A program made the translations under genes and the position numbers. A DNA stretch of 64,000 nucleotides. It comes from Rosellinia necatrix. Taxonomy: Eukaryota; Ascomycota; Sordariomycetes; Xylariales; Xylariaceae. The stretch lies in the NCBI GenBank assembly GCA_021209875.1, contig JAGYVD010000007.1:4216001-4280000 (forward strand), given 5' to 3'. The notes under the pieces were generated by a model. That model had not been told where the DNA came from. It was given only the letters and a program-made list of their open reading frames with translations, and made no database searches. Shown here piece by piece: positions 49,186-62,273 of the stretch (within the stretch, counting starts at the first letter, position 1; every line of letters begins with the position of its first letter).

Positions 49186-49833
49186 TTTATTTTTCTTTTC
49201 TACTACGTAGACTGAAGAGATGCTGGTTTATTAAATCCTGGTATTGCTTCATTCGGGGCGTAAAAAAAAAGAGTGGCGCACACAACCCCCGTCTTGCGCT
49301 GATAAGAAATATTTTGTGGGGTGTCGGGATTGTGGCGATATGAATGTAGTTATGCACCTAATGCTAGCTTGAACTTACACTAGGTAGTTACTTGTAGGTA
49401 CATTGGATATAACTCCATAGCAGAGAGCAGTTACGATCAAAAGATCGATTGATTCCGGCGGGGTCCATCGAGCAAGTGCTGATGCCGAGCCGTTTAATCC
49501 GTGGTATCTGCTATCATCTCTTCCTGATTTGTCTTATCCGTTCAATAAAGATGCCCCCGGCAAAGTTCACGTCTCCTATCTCTACGTGTGACAACTCCAT
49601 ACTACATACATACAGACAGTACTTCTACGCACAGCCGCGCAGGATCCGGCTACACTACAAACCTGCCAGGTAATCTACGTTGAGTTAACTTGAGCAGGTT
49701 AGGCCGTAGATAGCGTTAGGTAGGATGTGTACGTGCCTACAATTTTCGTCCTTTCCTGATTCGAGACTTTGGTGGTACATACCTTTAATTGTACACATGT
49801 ATGATAAAGACAGTCATGGCAATGATAATGTAG
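49186..49833. other. Gap upstream of RPA43
   Basis: This 648 bp holds the RPA43 promoter and the NmrA-like gene's 3' end. It is AT-rich with GTAGGTA elements near 49390-49400, and no gene is seen. Confidence 0.5.
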
Positions 49834-50935
49834 TTACTTTGTACCTGTAGCCTTTTTGACGGCTCTCCCGACGACCTCCCCTAGCGTCTCCATATCTTCG
49901 GATCCAATACCCAGCTTCGCGTTGTCAGTCTGTTCGTAGAGGGTGCCACCCTCGGCCCAGATCCGCCGCAGCGTTGCCGCCGTTGCCAGTGGATTGTCCT
50001 CGTCCCACAGTCGTGCCTCCAACCCGCGCAGGGCCTGGTTCGATGTGTGGTTCACCACCCACTCTTCTCCCGTCGCCTTCTCGAATTCCCGCACGATGGC
50101 GAGTGGTGTTGTCACGAAGGACTGCACCTTCAGCACCTTGCCCATTGCCTCGTCCGGATGGCGCAGCGCCGCTACCACAAGCTTCCCGACACTATCCATC
50201 TGCCGAGTCAGTTTGTGCCGAGCCTAATATGGCGGCTATGGCCGTTGCGACATTGGCCGCCCTGGGGAGTCAAAGATGGAGGATGGAGAATGGGGAATGG
50301 GGGATGGGGAATGGAAGAACGCACTCGGGCATACTTGTAAACCCAACGGCTTCGTTGCCACTGCCGATAACCTCGGCCGTCCTGTGCTCAACATCGTAGC
50401 CGCCCAATGCCTTGGCGCCCGACATGAGGGTCAAGTACATCTCGATGTAGGGGCCGGTGACGGGATGCGTGCACTGCACTCTCCCAATATGGTCCCGGAT
50501 GAACTGGCGAACCCTGAGCTTGTTCTGATGCGGCTTCTCATCCCTACTGGAGGCATCATACTCGATATCCGTGCCGTACTCACTGGGGAAAAACCACTTG
50601 ACGCTCGCGCTCTCTTCCGCGAGCTTGATAAGCCCGGTCTGGCCTGCCAGCACATTCCTCCCGAGACATGACACGACCACATCTACGCCCTCGTACGCGC
50701 GTGATACATCTTGGTCGTTTTTAATATCTCCCGTTATGACGCGCAGGCCCCGGGATTTCCACGACGACACGAGCGCTGCCTTGTGGTGCTGCTGGCCGTG
50801 GGCCGTGGCATCCGACGTGAAGATGGAGATGCTGTGCCCGGGGGCGGCCTTAGCAGACAGGATAGCGTCGGTGATATGCTCGCCGATGACACCTGTCGCC
50901 CCTAAAATGAGGACTGAGAACGGTAGGGCAGACAT
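49834..50935 (-). CDS. NmrA-like/isoflavone-reductase-type NAD(P)-binding protein
   Basis: Minus-strand exons 50935-50325 and 50191-49834 (133-nt phase 2 intron, GTGCGT...ATAG) encode 322 aa. The acceptor ATAG at 50192 restores the conserved FTSMPDVGKLVVAALRHP; the other nearby acceptor breaks the frame. The N-terminus has a Rossmann fold with GATGVIGEHI (residues ~12-21), followed by VSCLGRN and KWFFPSEYGTDIEYD. The family (PCBER/NmrA-like atypical short-chain reductases) includes redox sensors and secondary-metabolite reductases. The substrate cannot be assigned. The intron carries a GGAGAATGGGG-type minisatellite (50275-50315). Confidence 0.88.
50275..50315. repeat. GGAATGGGG-type minisatellite inside the NmrA-like intron
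   Basis: Four to five imperfect units of GGATGGAGAATGGGGAAT sequence lie wholly within the intron, near its donor end on the minus strand. Confidence 0.75.
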
Positions 50936-53636
50936 ATTGGCTCGGTTAGAAGCTCGGAGGTATTATATCGACGACGGTGGGGTCATCACGCTGAGCGATG
51001 CGTAAGTTGAGTCGTGGTGCACAGTAAAGCATGCGGGTATGTACTGCTTTGCTCGGGTCTTTATCTATGAACAGCGATTCGCGCTCACATGCCTTCATCC
51101 ATCTCCTCTCACCACAGGGTTGGGGATATAGGGTTGGGAAGCTTGCTCTTATCCTCCCCTCATTGCATCATATGCATCATATGCATCATCATAAGGCATC
51201 ATAAGGCGCGCCCTTTGGTTGTTTGCGCCTACAATGGCCACGGTGATAACTAACTGCCCAGGTGTCTACATTATTCTAAAGCGGGGATGGATTCTGCCGG
51301 CGTTTGGAACAAGGGAACAGGAATACGGCAACCCTCACGGGTTAGCTAGTGTTCAGATCAAGCAAGCTGTAGCCACGCCGCCTAGGCAGTTCTCTCCCGA
51401 GACGCCACGAGGCAACGGAGCAAACACTCCCCAACTACATCCACGCGTGTGTGTGTATAACTACTTGAGGGTTATATGATCTTCTACGATCTTCTCGGCA
51501 ATACATCCAACGCTCTCCGGGTCATCCCGGATTAATTGCTTGCATCCAGCAAAGAGTGGAAATGAGTTGGGCTTGATAGAATATCTCGACCCCGGCTTAC
51601 CTACCGAGGTAGGTTGGGTATCCGGATACCCACCTACTACCTAGTTACCTACCTCCAGCAGTTGTAGTGTGGGTGGGTAGTAGGTGGGTAGTGTAGGTGG
51701 GTAGTTCTAGTATCTAGTTCAATCGATCCACACCATCAGCCCCTGTCCCTCTTAGCCCCCAAAAAGGAACCCGCCGGCTTTCTCGTCCTTGCAACTTCAA
51801 AAACCAAAAAAAAACGCAAAAAGTGTGCAGACCAGTTTGCAGATAATTACATAGGGACCCAGCTAGGTACCTACCTACACTATGTACTTAAGTAGTACTT
51901 ACCTACCTACCTAGGTACTGGTTACTGATGTAAGTACGCACGCAACTCGAAGCCCTGCCTTAGGCTGCATGAGAGCGAGGATGCGGATAGTTACCTATCG
52001 TTACATACATACTTGATTCCATCTTCTTCGGCATGGAAGGTGTACGCCATCTACCTACCTACTTCCAGCCTACATACCGGTACCGACCTACCTAGGTATA
52101 AGATAGATAAGGAGCTAGCTTTTTTTATTGGGTTTCGGCGCGGTTCACTCTTCAACCGCTCGGCCGCCGGTCCACACCACCATCCCCTTTATTTCTTCGT
52201 TGTAAGGATAGGTCAGCTACATACCAAACGCAGCTCCGGGCCAGACCACCAACCTGGTTCCAGCGTTCCAATATTGCCCGGGACCGCATCCACCTGCGTT
52301 CTGGCCCAGGGGTTACTGGTCGACCAGCGTTAGCCTTGATCACAGGCCCCAGCTAAAACTACCTATGTATAACTACACATACATACACAACACACAGCAT
52401 ATACACTACAGATCAGGATGTAGTGGACGGGTACAGTATCGATTGCTAACTATTACCTATCGTATAGACAGATGGACGAATCGTGGCGTAGCATGGGCCT
52501 TTAACGATTTAGTTAGGTAAGGAATCAATCCCCTCCTTTACCTATCAAAGTTCAGCACTAATTGAAGCGAGGATCGCAGCTGAGCGTTTGCCGCGTACGA
52601 TAGTGCGCCTGGCTGCGACTGGCTGTCTGGCTAATACGAAGCTGGATATGTAGATAAGTTACACATCATTTACATATTTATGTAGCTGTAGCTATATTTA
52701 TTTATATACCAACACACATACCAACATACACACACATCGACTGCCCACCCGGCTGGAGGTCTGGCTCCCTCCCTCCCTGATCAGTGTATGTACCTAGTTA
52801 GCGCCCCGGGCATACCCATATATAAGCGTCATCCGGAGAACGTTGCAGATCTGGCTGAACTCGCAGAATACCGCCGCCTTCTTGGTTTGAACACATCACA
52901 TCCACGATAGTAAAGTAAGGTACCTAGTTATCCCAACCTCCCGGGACGCAACCATCTACCACGCCCGAACCTGAACCTAAACCTCCCAGGTGCTTTCTAC
53001 ACCATCTACACCATCTACACCATCTACACCATATACACCATCCACGTTATCTACCTAGTCTACACTACCCAAAACTCATAAAATCCTTTGGCGATTGAGA
53101 TCGTCAGATCGACACTTGAAACAACGTTCCGCTCTATCTAGATACGGCAAACCAAATCACATCAAATCAATCCCTAACCCACTCAATACCCACTCCTTCT
53201 CCTGTCTTCTATTCAAGCTTGCTAGGATCATCCCCCTTACCCCCCCTGGGGAGGAGCTCCTTGTAGTTTGATGAATCTGTGTTTGTTAGTGCGCAGTATA
53301 TGAATTACGCCATTGCTCATTACGTCGTCCTCTCCCGACGTGGGGATTTATCCCCCCCCCCGGCGCAACACACACACGCACACTAGCACTGAGAGACACG
53401 CATTGAAGCTGCATCCAACTACTTTCTACCCGGCACACCGCTAGATGAATGGACTCCAGCAGCTGGTAGTTTTCCCCAAATCTGCTATATCGACGATCCG
53501 ATGCACTCGTCATAGCCCGCCACGTCTTGGAGCTACGCTTCATCATCAACCACCCACAACCCAGCGCCGTTCGATTCGATTTAGTGCGTCCCGTTGGAAG
53601 AAAGAGAGAGAGTGTGTGTGAGAAAGCCAGAGAGCC
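50936..53636. other. Large AT-rich intergenic region
   Basis: No gene is recognised in 2.7 kb. It has dense CCTACC/TAGGTA runs (51590-51720, 51850-52100) with exact TACCTAGGTA at 51908-51917 and 52089-52098. A nine-base CCATCTACA-type repeat is at 52998-53043. Direct ATCATATGC repeats lie near 51168-51190. The right end is the leader of the small conserved gene. Confidence 0.6.
52998..53043. repeat. (ACACCATCT)n minisatellite
   Basis: About five 9-bp units, the last two with single substitutions, lie in the upstream region of the gene at 53637. Confidence 0.85.
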
Positions 53637-54218
53637 ATGGATCGACACGCCGACAACAGTGTTGGGTGGGCAATGACGACTCACAACCTGGGCTTCGCCA
53701 TGCAGGAGTATCTTTTATTGCACGGTCAGCACGAAGAACTTTGCCAGCGGCTTCATGAACTACGCCCGTCGTTACCAGCATCAACGTCGTCACTATCCCC
53801 ATCATCCTGCTCCTCCACCTCATCAATATCGTTCTCGTTAGCCTCGACGGTGGTAGCATCGCCCTCCATCTCCCCCCATTCTCCCTGGACCAAGGAGGCC
53901 CCTCCGCCATCCAAGCTCTCAGTGTCTCCGTCTCGAGACCAACGGAGGACAGGGATGTCAGGCACGGCCTGTCACCTACGTGCCAGTCAAAGTGACATCG
54001 CATACGACGAGATCCTCGTTGGAGAGGTGGCCGCTGGCGAGCGGAAACTATTCGACGTGAACGAGGGACTGAAGCGGGCGCTGACGGAGCTGCTGAACTG
54101 CGAGGCGGTGCGGCAGGACAGAGCAATGCGCACGTGGGTCCAAACCCGGTTATTAGAGACCGAGAAGGAACTCCGGCGGGGGAGGCGGCGACGCAGCTCG
54201 GCAGCCGCGGCTGACTAG
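53637..54218 (+). CDS. Small conserved-looking fungal protein of unknown function
   Basis: One exon of 193 aa. No named domain was recognised. The N-terminus (MTTHNLGFAMQEYLLLHGQHEELCQRLHELRP) is helical, and the centre is Ser/Pro-rich. The C-terminal ~65 residues form a strongly predicted amphipathic helix pair (ERKLFDVNEGLKRALTELLN, WVQTRLLETEKELRRGRRRR) ending in a basic run. This C-terminal pattern recalls short hypothetical proteins in Sordariomycetes, so the frame is likely real. The basic tail could be a nuclear signal or nucleic-acid contact (inference). It has a 2.7 kb AT-rich region upstream and no operon-like neighbours. Confidence 0.7.
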   Translation: MDRHADNSVGWAMTTHNLGFAMQEYLLLHGQHEELCQRLHELRPSLPASTSSLSPSSCSSTSSISFSLASTVVASPSISPHSPWTKEAPPPSKLSVSPSRDQRRTGMSGTACHLRASQSDIAYDEILVGEVAAGERKLFDVNEGLKRALTELLNCEAVRQDRAMRTWVQTRLLETEKELRRGRRRRSSAAAAD

Positions 54219-55432
54219 CCGGGCTCGACTTGACTGGCTCGTAGGACCGGTACAATAGCTGACCGCAATACGGCGAAATCAAATAGAGAGAGAAACGGGA
54301 CAGGGCCAGACGAAGCGGGCATCTGAGGGGCATAAAAAAAGGGAAAGGAAAACAGAAGATTTGAAAATCTCATGGCGAACTGCAGGCGATACATGTATTG
54401 GTGTTAATTTTACCGGGAACCGTGGCTATCCTGGCTACCCAAGCCGGCCGGCGTGATACCTCGGTTGGATCGCCTTTTGTTGTGGCAGCTTTGGACGTCG
54501 CTTTTGGCGTTCCGACACGCAATTGGGAGGATACGCCAACGTCCATAATCGACGGACATGATATGCCGGAAGACGAGGGGGTCGCAAGGGAAGGCATCTG
54601 GCGGCGTCACTAGATCATAGTTACAGGATATTGATTGGTCGTTTTGGCCAATGGTGCGTGTGGGTTTCCAGGAACAATAGATCCGAATAACAACCTACCA
54701 CTGACTTGCTTATTGTCGTGCGGGTTCGCTGTTCGCGAACTTTATGTGCATCCGTCATTAGTGTGCGATAATTGTATTTTGATGTTGAAATCCACCAGGT
54801 CGTATCGTGCTTCACGTATCTTTTCAGCTTGTTACCTAAGCCAGAACCTCAGGGCCCCTCTCCAAGTATTACCTTGGTGTAGGCGGCTCAGGGATATAGC
54901 ATATGCATGGTTACATAACTAGGTACCTACCTACCTAAGCATCAAGGTGCCAATAATAATACTACTACTACTACTACCTAAGTATCTACTTAGTAGGTAC
55001 TTAAGTATGTACCGTAGTAGTAGTAGTGATATTAACGTCTAATCTAGGTGGCTGGTGGGTACCTAGGTAGGTATCTAGGTAACTTGCAGATTCCCCACTA
55101 TACTACGGTCTGGTAGGCAGGCTAGGTGCTATCTAGATACCACTTCGGCTTTCCTGGCATCCATCTTCATTAAATTGGCATCTTTTACGTGCCTATTTCA
55201 CAATTATACGCCTGGCGCTTCCCCGAACGGTCCCGTACGGTATAATCGACCCTTAAGCCGCCAGGGCGCCAAAGGACTAAATCGTCAATTCGCTTGCCTC
55301 GCTTGTGATATCCACCCGTTCCTTGGTTGGGCGGGTGAAAAAGACGGAAGATACGCGCCAGGTCGAGGGGCATCGAGCCGAGCAAGCAATAGGTCGCGAA
55401 ACGAGCAAGGCCGTGGCTGTGGCGCCGCCACC
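54219..55432. other. Gap upstream of the RRM-cyclophilin
   Basis: No gene was found. An inverted repeat with ACT/AGT arms lies at about 54961-55028, and an exact TACCTAGGTA at 55060-55069. Frames at 54370-54922 are short and not family-like. Confidence 0.55.
54961..55028. repeat. Inverted repeat with (ACT)n and (AGT)n arms
   Basis: The left arm is an ACTACTACTACTAC run, and the right arm its reverse complement GTAGTAGTAGTAGT. Both flank a roughly 35-bp centre with a near-palindrome CTAAGTA..TACTTAG. The structure could form a hairpin or cruciform. Confidence 0.75.
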
Positions 55433-57025
55433 ATGTCGGTGCTGCTAGAGACCAGCGCGGGCGATATCGTAATCGACCTGCTCGTGGACTATGCGCCAAA
55501 GGAGTGTCAAAAGTATGTTGTTGCCCATCGCATCGGCATGTCACATCATGTCATACCAGCTACTCTTGGAAGTCCTCCTTGGAAGGGGCACGATCGATTC
55601 CTTTGCTGACGGCACGATTCGCGCGTGCGTATTCATAGCTTCCTGAAACTCTGCAAGCTCAAGTACTACAACTTCTCGCCCGTTCATTCCATCCAACAGA
55701 ATTTCTCCTTCCAGACCGGCGATCCGCTCGGCCCCAACTCGGCCCAGTCCGACGGTGGCTCGTCGATATGGGGTCTTCTCGATGGCCCCTCCAAGAGAGC
55801 CTTCCCCGCTACCTTCCACGCCAAGCTGAAGCATGTCGAACGCGGTACCGTGTCCATGGCCACTGCGCCGCACCCCTCCGATCCGGATGTCCGTCTGGCC
55901 GCGAGCCAGTTTCTCATCACCCTCGGCGATGACACCGACTATCTCGACGGCAAAGCCTCCGTATTTGGCAAGGTTGTTGAGGGCTTCGATGCCCTCGAGA
56001 TCATAAATAATGCTATAGCCGATAAGGACGGCTATCCGCTTGTAGATATTCGCATAAAGCACACTATTGTCCTGGACGACCCTTTTCCCAACTTAGCCGG
56101 CCTGCGTGAACCGAGCCAGTCCCCACCGCCTTCCAAGGCCCAGCTGGCCACTGTGAGGATTGCCGATGACGACGCAGCTGACCTGGACCGAGAAGTTGAT
56201 CAAGAAGCTGCGGAGAAGCTGCGCCGCGAAAGGGAGGCCCGGGCGCAGGCACTAACTCTGGAGATGATGGGCGATCTGCCGTTCGCCGAGGTCAAACCCC
56301 CAGAGAACATTCTATTCGTTTGCAAACTCAATCCGGTCACCGCCGATGCCGATCTCGAACTCATCTTCAGCCGCTTCGGCAAAATCCTGTCGTGCGAGGT
56401 CATACGCGACAAAAAGACGGGTGATAGCCTTCAGTACGCCTTCATCGAGTTCGAAGACAAGAGCGCCTGCGAAGCCGCTTACTTCAAGATGCAGGGTGTC
56501 CTCATCGACGACCGCAGGATACACGTGGACTTCAGTCAGAGTGTGAGCAAGTTAGCTGATGTTTGGCGAGGCGGCGAAAATGCCAAACGAAAAGGTAGGG
56601 TTGGTGGCCGTGGAGGCTGGGGTGGTGTCCAAGAGCTCGAGAAGTGGCGCAAGTACAGGAACGAGGATAGCCGTGGTGACGAGGATCACTACAGCATGGT
56701 CTACGGCGAAGAAGAAATGCGCGGGAGCCATCGGCGACGACGTGACGACGAGGACCGCCGCGCAGGGCCATCTGGCGATTCGAGCCGCCGAGGAGAGCGT
56801 GAGGTAGAGACCAGGGACAGCCGGGAGAGGGAGCGTCGCCAGAACCCGAGAGACCGGGAACGCAGTCGGAGTCCCAGGAAACACAAACATTGGAGCGGAA
56901 ACAGTCACACCAATCGGCGGGATCGCGATCCCGAGCGGAATGATGCGTACCGCCAGGACTATTCTCGACGTCATGATCGGGATCGGAATTGGGATCGGGG
57001 TGGCTATCGCGATCGAGCGAGCTAG
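55433..57025 (+). CDS. CYP6: RRM-containing cyclophilin (PPIL4/Cyp6 type)
   Basis: Exons 55433-55512 and 55639-57025 (126-nt phase 2 intron, GTATGT...ATAG) encode 488 aa. Residues 1-165 form a cyclophilin domain ([70 protein letters not shown]). In the substrate loop the usual GGxFTRG-type motif is degenerate. An RRM follows at ~240-320 ([42 protein letters not shown]). The tail (330-488) is Arg/Asp/Ser-rich with RS- and RD-type dipeptides. This order defines the nuclear PPIL4/Cyp6 group, linked to spliceosome and chromatin functions. The first exon is 80 nt and supplies the N-terminal strand. Confidence 0.94.
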
Positions 57026-60000
57026 CTGGGCCGGGGCCAGAAATTCATTCGATCCTATTTGTCTCCAAGTGCCACTTGGGCTTGCCGTCTTGCCTCGATA
57101 AAAACACATACAGCAATAAATAGGTCGTCCTCTCGGCTTTGCATCGACTGTATCCATGTCACAACTTTGTTATGACAGTTTGCGAGGCCTTGTCGTCCTT
57201 GCACCCAATACTGGAGTTACAATTATGTGGATATCCCAGATCAGCTCTGACGGGCTTCTCCCTCGTCGGCGTGAGAATTGATTCACGGGGTGTCAGAGGC
57301 TAGGGCAGGCAAACCTTGCGACTTACGTCTCTACCGAGAGAGATTCCGGCCGCTAAGGATTAACATATTCGTCGTGCTGTATGAGGCTCCTCTACGCCAA
57401 GTTAGGTCTATAGGCCTCTTGACAGCTATTTTATTTACCTTGATGGTTCCTCCGGCGGCTGATAGCCCACACAACGCATCCCTTTTCAGAAGTGAGGCAC
57501 CATCGACTCAGAATCATCTGATGAGTTGCCCAAATACCATGTCCACTTACCACCCCCGGCATTACATAATGCTAGGCCCGATACAGAGCCCGGGGGCTTA
57601 GTGCACTCTTTTCCGTTCCCGTATACTACCTCCAATGGATTCATAGGTTCAAGACTGCGCCCATGATACCAACGTTGTCCAGGTCTCGCCCGCACCGAGA
57701 GATGTCTTATTGCATACTCAACTTGATACTTGATGGCCATTGCTTGGGTGTTTCCGGCCTTGGCGTTTTCCCTCCGCGACGTAAAACCGTATAATTACCG
57801 GTTACCGTATGCCATTGCAGGGATTCCCGAACAGCCAACATAGCAATTAATCAAGCATGCGAGTTAGCCGTAGCGGCATAGGTCGCCGATTTCCCCTCAG
57901 TGCCATCAAAAAGTAATGTGCTGTTCAGTATTCGGGAGGAATTCTGTTCCCTAGGTAACTGCACTCATATCGATCGGAAGAACAGTCTCGTCGCTATATG
58001 AAGCGAGATTTAACACATGACCGAATTCGGTGCAAACCACGACAGCGTATTTCTAGTTTATTTATAGAATCCCCGACCATCCCAGTCAAGATCATCTATA
58101 TAGGCGCGAATTCTCAAGTAGATGAATGGAAAAGCTTATGTCTCGCTTCTCTCGCATTCAAACCCATCATGAAGTTGGTTCGCCGGACCCCGGTCGAACA
58201 GCTGCATCGCTCCAATCATTGGGTGACGGATCCGCCCCCCTGGCAAGGTGATATCGCATTCAGCCGCCATCGATCATCAGCCCTTCCTCCAAACAGCAAA
58301 CTTCCAGTGCACCCGATGTATCTCCAATTCCCTTTAACCCCTTTCAAAGCAACGCTGGCTCCTGCAAGGACCCTATTTCGTACCATTACACAGTTCTCGA
58401 GGCGTTGGTATCCTTTCACTGGGGGATCAAGCGTCAGGTTGTGTTTTGTTTGTTGTCTCCTACAAAGATGGCGTTGTGGCGTAGGACTCCCCCCCCCCAT
58501 GCTAGCACTTACACACCCCTCAATCACATCCCGTGGCGATCCTGTACCAATATGATCTACCGGCCTCCTATACCAACATATATCGTCAAATGCGAGCCTG
58601 GATATGTTAGCCTTTTACTTGGCTGGTGTCGTGCTTACCAGGGACGGAATTGCTTCTCTCCAATGAGTCCCCCGCCCCTCCTAAGCATCTCCCTGTAGAA
58701 CATGAACCTCTTCATCTATCTTTCGGCATTTCGTTTGTGTGTGATGGCTATGAGTGACGTCCGCCACTATCATACATGTGTGGTACGTTCCGAGGAGTGT
58801 CCATCTCGGCCAACCGATCCAGACTACGCCGGGGCACGCCGACGAAAGAGCTCTCGCATGACGTTTATGTTTCTAAACCAAGCCAATATCACAACCGGTA
58901 TTCTGCGCGTCATCTCTCCGGTGCGTACGCCACTGGTCGTAACTCTATGGTGCGAAACAGCGAGCGTGAGTGCTATGCACAGCGGCTAGGTCCCTCAGCA
59001 CATCAATAGGGAAAGGTGATCTAGGCCACTGGTTGTGCGAGGGCGGCTGCCTGCAGCTTCCTTTGGAAGGGGTGACAGCGGGGTCTGTAAGAACCCGATG
59101 TGTCTCTTTGGGGGGGAAAATTCCCGTTTGCTTTCTGTACTCTCTGTCTGATGCGGCCAGCCACCCTGCCCTCCAAACATAATCGCTATCCTGACAATAC
59201 CTGGGGTCTTTCCATGCTCACACGTTTTCCCCGGGGGTATCAAAGGTGCGGATAATTCGTGTGGGAGACTTTACAACTTGAGACCACATGGGAAATCATC
59301 GGGGGGAGCATCGACATTGACGGTCGACGACCTGCCCGGCGTCGGATGGTAGCCGAACTGGCCAAATCAGAGGAGCATCTAAGAAATCAGGTTCGGAATT
59401 GCAGCTCGCTTATCGGTGCCGTGGGTGCATGGAAGCGGAATACGCCGGCCATTGGTCGGCTTGTGCGGATCGCTGTGCTGAGCTTGAGATGTTTTGCATC
59501 AGCTCGCAGGGCGGAGTCGATATTCTGGTTCACCTGGTCGTTCATGTGTGTCAATCTCTGTAATGTAGAACTCTACGAAATCGGCTATACCGGGTTAAGG
59601 GTTGCACTGTCCGGCTCTTCTTCCCTAGCCCGGCCAAGTCGTATATTATTAGGGCACGCCGGGCAGATCTGGCTTCGCTACTTGCACTGCTCCTGCATGA
59701 TACGAACGGTATGAGAGATGGGAAGCACCCATAGCTGTCTTATAGCCAACGCTCCACTTCGGCAGGACATCGCTGCCAGAATGATCTGGTACGTTCTGCT
59801 TGTATCTCCCCTTCGTGCCGGCGTACAAGTCGAGGCCCGTCCATCAGTGAGATTTCTATCTGAGCGATGCATTACGCTAGCTTCTTTCATGATCTCGGCC
59901 TCGCAAAGGACGAATCAAAAGGGGCTATTTCGGGGGGACCAAACAACGCGAAAGAAGCAAGACTACCCGTAGCCCGTGTTTGCCGTTGAGCAAGTGACGA

Positions 60001-62273
60001 TCGCACCAGTCACATACTGTTGATACGGCTAGCAACAATCGAACTCTTTCCCTCGAGATCGTCTCTTGTGCAGCTTACATTACAGCTTCTTCACCCGGGC
60101 TCGTGTCTCAGTCCTCAGCTGGTAGGCCTGGTAATCTACCCTTCATGCCCCAGACATCAATTCTCAAGACTCTGTGGTCCGGCACCTCTCTCGGGGTTCA
60201 TGGGATCGCCCAAAAACACTTTAACTGACGATAATTATTCCAACGCGTCGTGTAACACAGTTATATTGGAACATAGTCTATGATCACCCTGCTCCCCCGC
60301 CACCCATACCGGGAAATTTTGGGGGGAATGGTGAGAGTGTGCTTTGTGCCTCGTACCGGAAGTAGGTACGGGCAAACAACATATGTATGTCATGATGCTA
60401 CTTGGTACACAGGTTTCAGTCGAGACAGGTTACCAATTCCTCATTTCAATTTCACAACGACAATAAGGGGTTTACATGCTTTACAGGTTTCTCTCATTTC
60501 ATTCTTGTCCATGGTGGCCAAAGCGGTCATCTGGCCCCCATTCTGTGACGGGGCGATCGGATAGCTATAGAAAACGCCACCAAACCCACATACCTCACCC
60601 ACGCATGGCTAACGATATTCTCGTACTGGCGCCCCGGCCGGCACTTGGACTAGAATACCGTCTGGATCATTGGATATCTTTTACCGTAGCACTACCTAGT
60701 AGTTCCTGCACGCGATACAACTGTCTCACCCTGCGTTTGTCTCTTGAGTAAGACTAATAACGCTCTCGGTCAAAAATAATCTTGTCAAGTTTGCTCAGGG
60801 TTGCATATGGTGCAGCGGCCAGACAACTAGCTACTGGCGACCTGTCGCCTTGACTGGCCGCATACGACATGTTGTTTGACGGAGGATATGCCGGAGAAAG
60901 CGTTGATGACACTACGCATTACACCGCGTTGTCACCGTTCGTGGTGCTTCCTATGACGGCCGTGGTAGGCATCAGCGAGTGGCGCCCGTCTTACTCGAGG
61001 CCCCGGCCAGCCCTTTGACGTTTCCCAAAGACAGCTAGCCATCATGGCACACCAATTTTTATGTGTATCCATAGCCAGGATGCGGAGACTGTTGGCCATA
61101 GGGTGGCATCTCGTATCTACCTCCAGGCCCAAAGAACAGTGCTCCTCGACCGGGCGCCAGAACACGTGCCAAACAGGTTTGATTCAACGAGTGAAAAGGC
61201 ACGATAGTCTCACTTTGAGACATGGGGGCGGGAGATGTATCCGCACATATTAGACACTGTGTTGGGACTATCAGAGATCTCCTGCGCAGTTCTACGGCCC
61301 CGGAACCAGCCAGGGGCTAACCTAAGCCCGTTGGGCCGTAATAGCAAAAGATGGGGGATAGCCTTATGCTATAGAACAGCCATAGGTAGAAGTAGGTAGG
61401 TAACTAGCTAAGGGCACATGGGTGTAAATCTGCCCATGCAAAGAATATGCACGCATCCGTTGGGGTGGATAGGACTACATGATCAGTGCTTTGGATGTGA
61501 TACTTGCCACTACTGATCCCCTCCCCTCCCCCCGGCGGGGGACGGGGAACAGAAAAAGAAGGAAATAGCCAGAGAATAGCAAACAGAACGCGCACTACTG
61601 CTAATACTTTTGCGATACCTGGGGTCCCATATACAAACCAGGCTTGTATACATTCAAAGTGTGTCTCGAACCGTCGTACGGGGTATAACATCAAAGAGAC
61701 TTGCAGCGTCCCGTCGTTTTCTCACAGATTGGCCTCTCAGGCGGACATCCTTCTTGGACTCCTGGAAACTAGCATTCGACCCGCTCCTTGAAACAACTCG
61801 AGTTAAACAACGACAAAAACCGATTGAAGCTCGGGGCTATTCAGTTGAAGCCATCCAGGTCGAGGAGGAAATCAACAGTCAATTGTTGTAACGCGTCCCG
61901 GGGTGTGGTGTCTGCTGCAGAGCTACGATCGTGCCCTCATCTTATTTCAATTGTTTTTTCGTCCCATTATTTTCTTTATTGAGCTGTGGCTTGTTATTGT
62001 TGCAGGTCAAATCAGTCGACGTAACCCCCAAAACAACGGGGCGGCAGCGCTTTTGAGAAACGATCTCATCTCTCGCGCCTTAGTATTTAGACCGTTGGCC
62101 GGCGGCATACAGAGGCGTTTTCCCTGGGAAGAAAGATGGTATCTCCGACTTGTTGTGCTCCTAGCGAAGCGGGAAGCAGAAGATATAGCCGCCATTGCTC
62201 CCCATCTCCCTATCCCTTCACCTACCCTGACCGACGCCTGCATATATCTACCCATGACAACCGCGCCATCATC
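57026..62273. other. 5.2 kb gene-free region upstream of the Zn2Cys6 gene
   Basis: This is the largest gap in the window. Many short frames (largest 185 codons at 57998) show no domain, repeats or consistent splice structure on either strand. Base composition is more balanced than in other gaps. It may be an extended promoter or a long spliced 5' leader: a T-rich tract ending in TTGTTGCAG at about 61970-62004 resembles an intron acceptor. No transposon or tRNA was recognised. Confidence 0.5.

Noticed and set aside
50192..50205. CGGCAG acceptor (ATGGATAG start) for the NmrA-like second exon
   Set aside because: It breaks the phase; the ATAG acceptor ten bases on restores the conserved MPDVGK.
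57998..58555. 185-codon frame in the large gap
   Set aside because: No recognisable domain and composition like its surroundings.
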